Assembly: GCA_030950765.1 (NCBI GenBank)
Contig: JAUZQX010000117.1
Location: forward strand, 1 to 5,251
DNA: 5,251 nt
From: Ghiorsea sp.
GTDB lineage: Bacteria > Pseudomonadota > Zetaproteobacteria > Mariprofundales > Mariprofundaceae
Reading direction: 5' to 3'
Shown here: piece after piece, positions 5,183 to 5,251 of the stretch
Position numbering within the stretch: the stretch's first letter is position 1
How the letters are laid out: every line of letters starts with the position of its first letter
Made by a program: the position numbers and the translations under genes
Notes under the pieces: generated by a model
Seen by the model: only the letters and a program-made list of their open reading frames with translations
What the model was told of the DNA's origin: nothing
Database searches by the model: none

Positions 5183-5251
5183 TTGATTCATGAAGGCAAT
5201 ACCCCGACACGTGAGCTAGGCTTGCGTGAACGGGTTCCCCCTCATGCACGG
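5183..5251 (+). CDS. dnaB: replicative DNA helicase DnaB, N-terminal start (partial)
   Basis: The last 69 bases form 23 open codons starting with TTG directly after the rplI stop codon. They read L/M-IHEGNTPTRELGLRERVP and then PHAR at the edge. The 'LRVPPH' motif that opens the DnaB N-terminal domain is recognisable in 'RERVPPHAR', and dnaB after rplI is the standard proteobacterial order. DnaB is the hexameric helicase that unwinds DNA at the replication fork. Because rplI ends with an in-frame TAA, the start cannot lie further upstream, and no ATG or GTG exists in frame, so TTG 5183 is the likely start (TTG 5222 is too late). Only a weak GAAG (5174-5177) precedes it, which suggests coupling to rplI translation. 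The rest of the gene is outside the window. Confidence 0.8.
   Translation, partial: MIHEGNTPTRELGLRERVPPHAR

Noticed and set aside
5190..5219. ATG at 5190 as start of the gene after rplI
   Set aside because: Its frame hits TAG after nine codons, while the neighbouring frame from TTG 5183 stays open and shows the DnaB motif.
1..5251. A hidden defence system, toxin-antitoxin pair, tRNA or CRISPR array
   Set aside because: Reading both strands showed no tRNA-like cloverleaf, no spaced repeats and no paired small genes; the content is explained by IS elements, a GNAT gene and a core operon.

Overview
The window looks like chromosomal DNA from a proteobacterium. Its right-hand half is a ribosomal protein / replication gene block in the order rpsF - priB-like - rpsR - DUF2232 membrane protein - rplI - dnaB (start only). 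A small OB-fold protein between S6 and S18, with dnaB directly after L9, is the classic proteobacterial arrangement. The DUF2232 gene between rpsR and rplI is not found in the enteric version and suggests a deeper or environmental gamma- or zetaproteobacterial lineage. That placement is inference from gene order; no species can be named from this sequence alone.

Left part (1-2365) is accessory DNA. It opens with the last 43 codons of an IS30-family transposase. About 180 non-coding bases follow, then an intact GNAT-family N-acetyltransferase (316-915). Next is an apparently complete insertion sequence (about 956-2365) with one intact 443-residue DDE transposase on the minus strand, resembling the ISNCY/ISDol1 group. 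Each end of this element carries two tandem copies of a GAAATGTCC-containing repeat, the two ends being inverted to one another. The acetyltransferase therefore sits between pieces of two unrelated insertion sequences.

Middle part (2355-2516) is the control region of the S6 operon, squeezed directly against the IS end. It holds a terminator-like hairpin that straddles the IS boundary and a sigma-70-like promoter candidate (TTGACT, 16 bp, TATGCT). A possible 12-codon mini-ORF, a perfect 10-bp hairpin and a second 7-bp hairpin follow before the rpsF ribosome-binding site.

Right part (2517-5251) reads as one plus-strand operon. rpsF and priB overlap by 20 bases, priB stop and the rpsR ribosome-binding site are adjacent, the DUF2232 gene and rplI overlap at their stop/start, and dnaB begins directly after the rplI stop codon with a TTG. 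The products link translation (S6, S18, L9) with replication fork functions (PriB, DnaB). S6 and S18 bind 16S rRNA as a pair, and their complex is a known autoregulator of such operons in other bacteria. Both carry unusual low-complexity extensions here: an acidic/lysine-rich C-terminal tail on S6 and an Ala-Arg-Pro/Gly-rich N-terminal tail on S18. I found no clear novel defence or mobile system; the most interesting points are the IS/operon junction, the leader structures and the DUF2232 protein.
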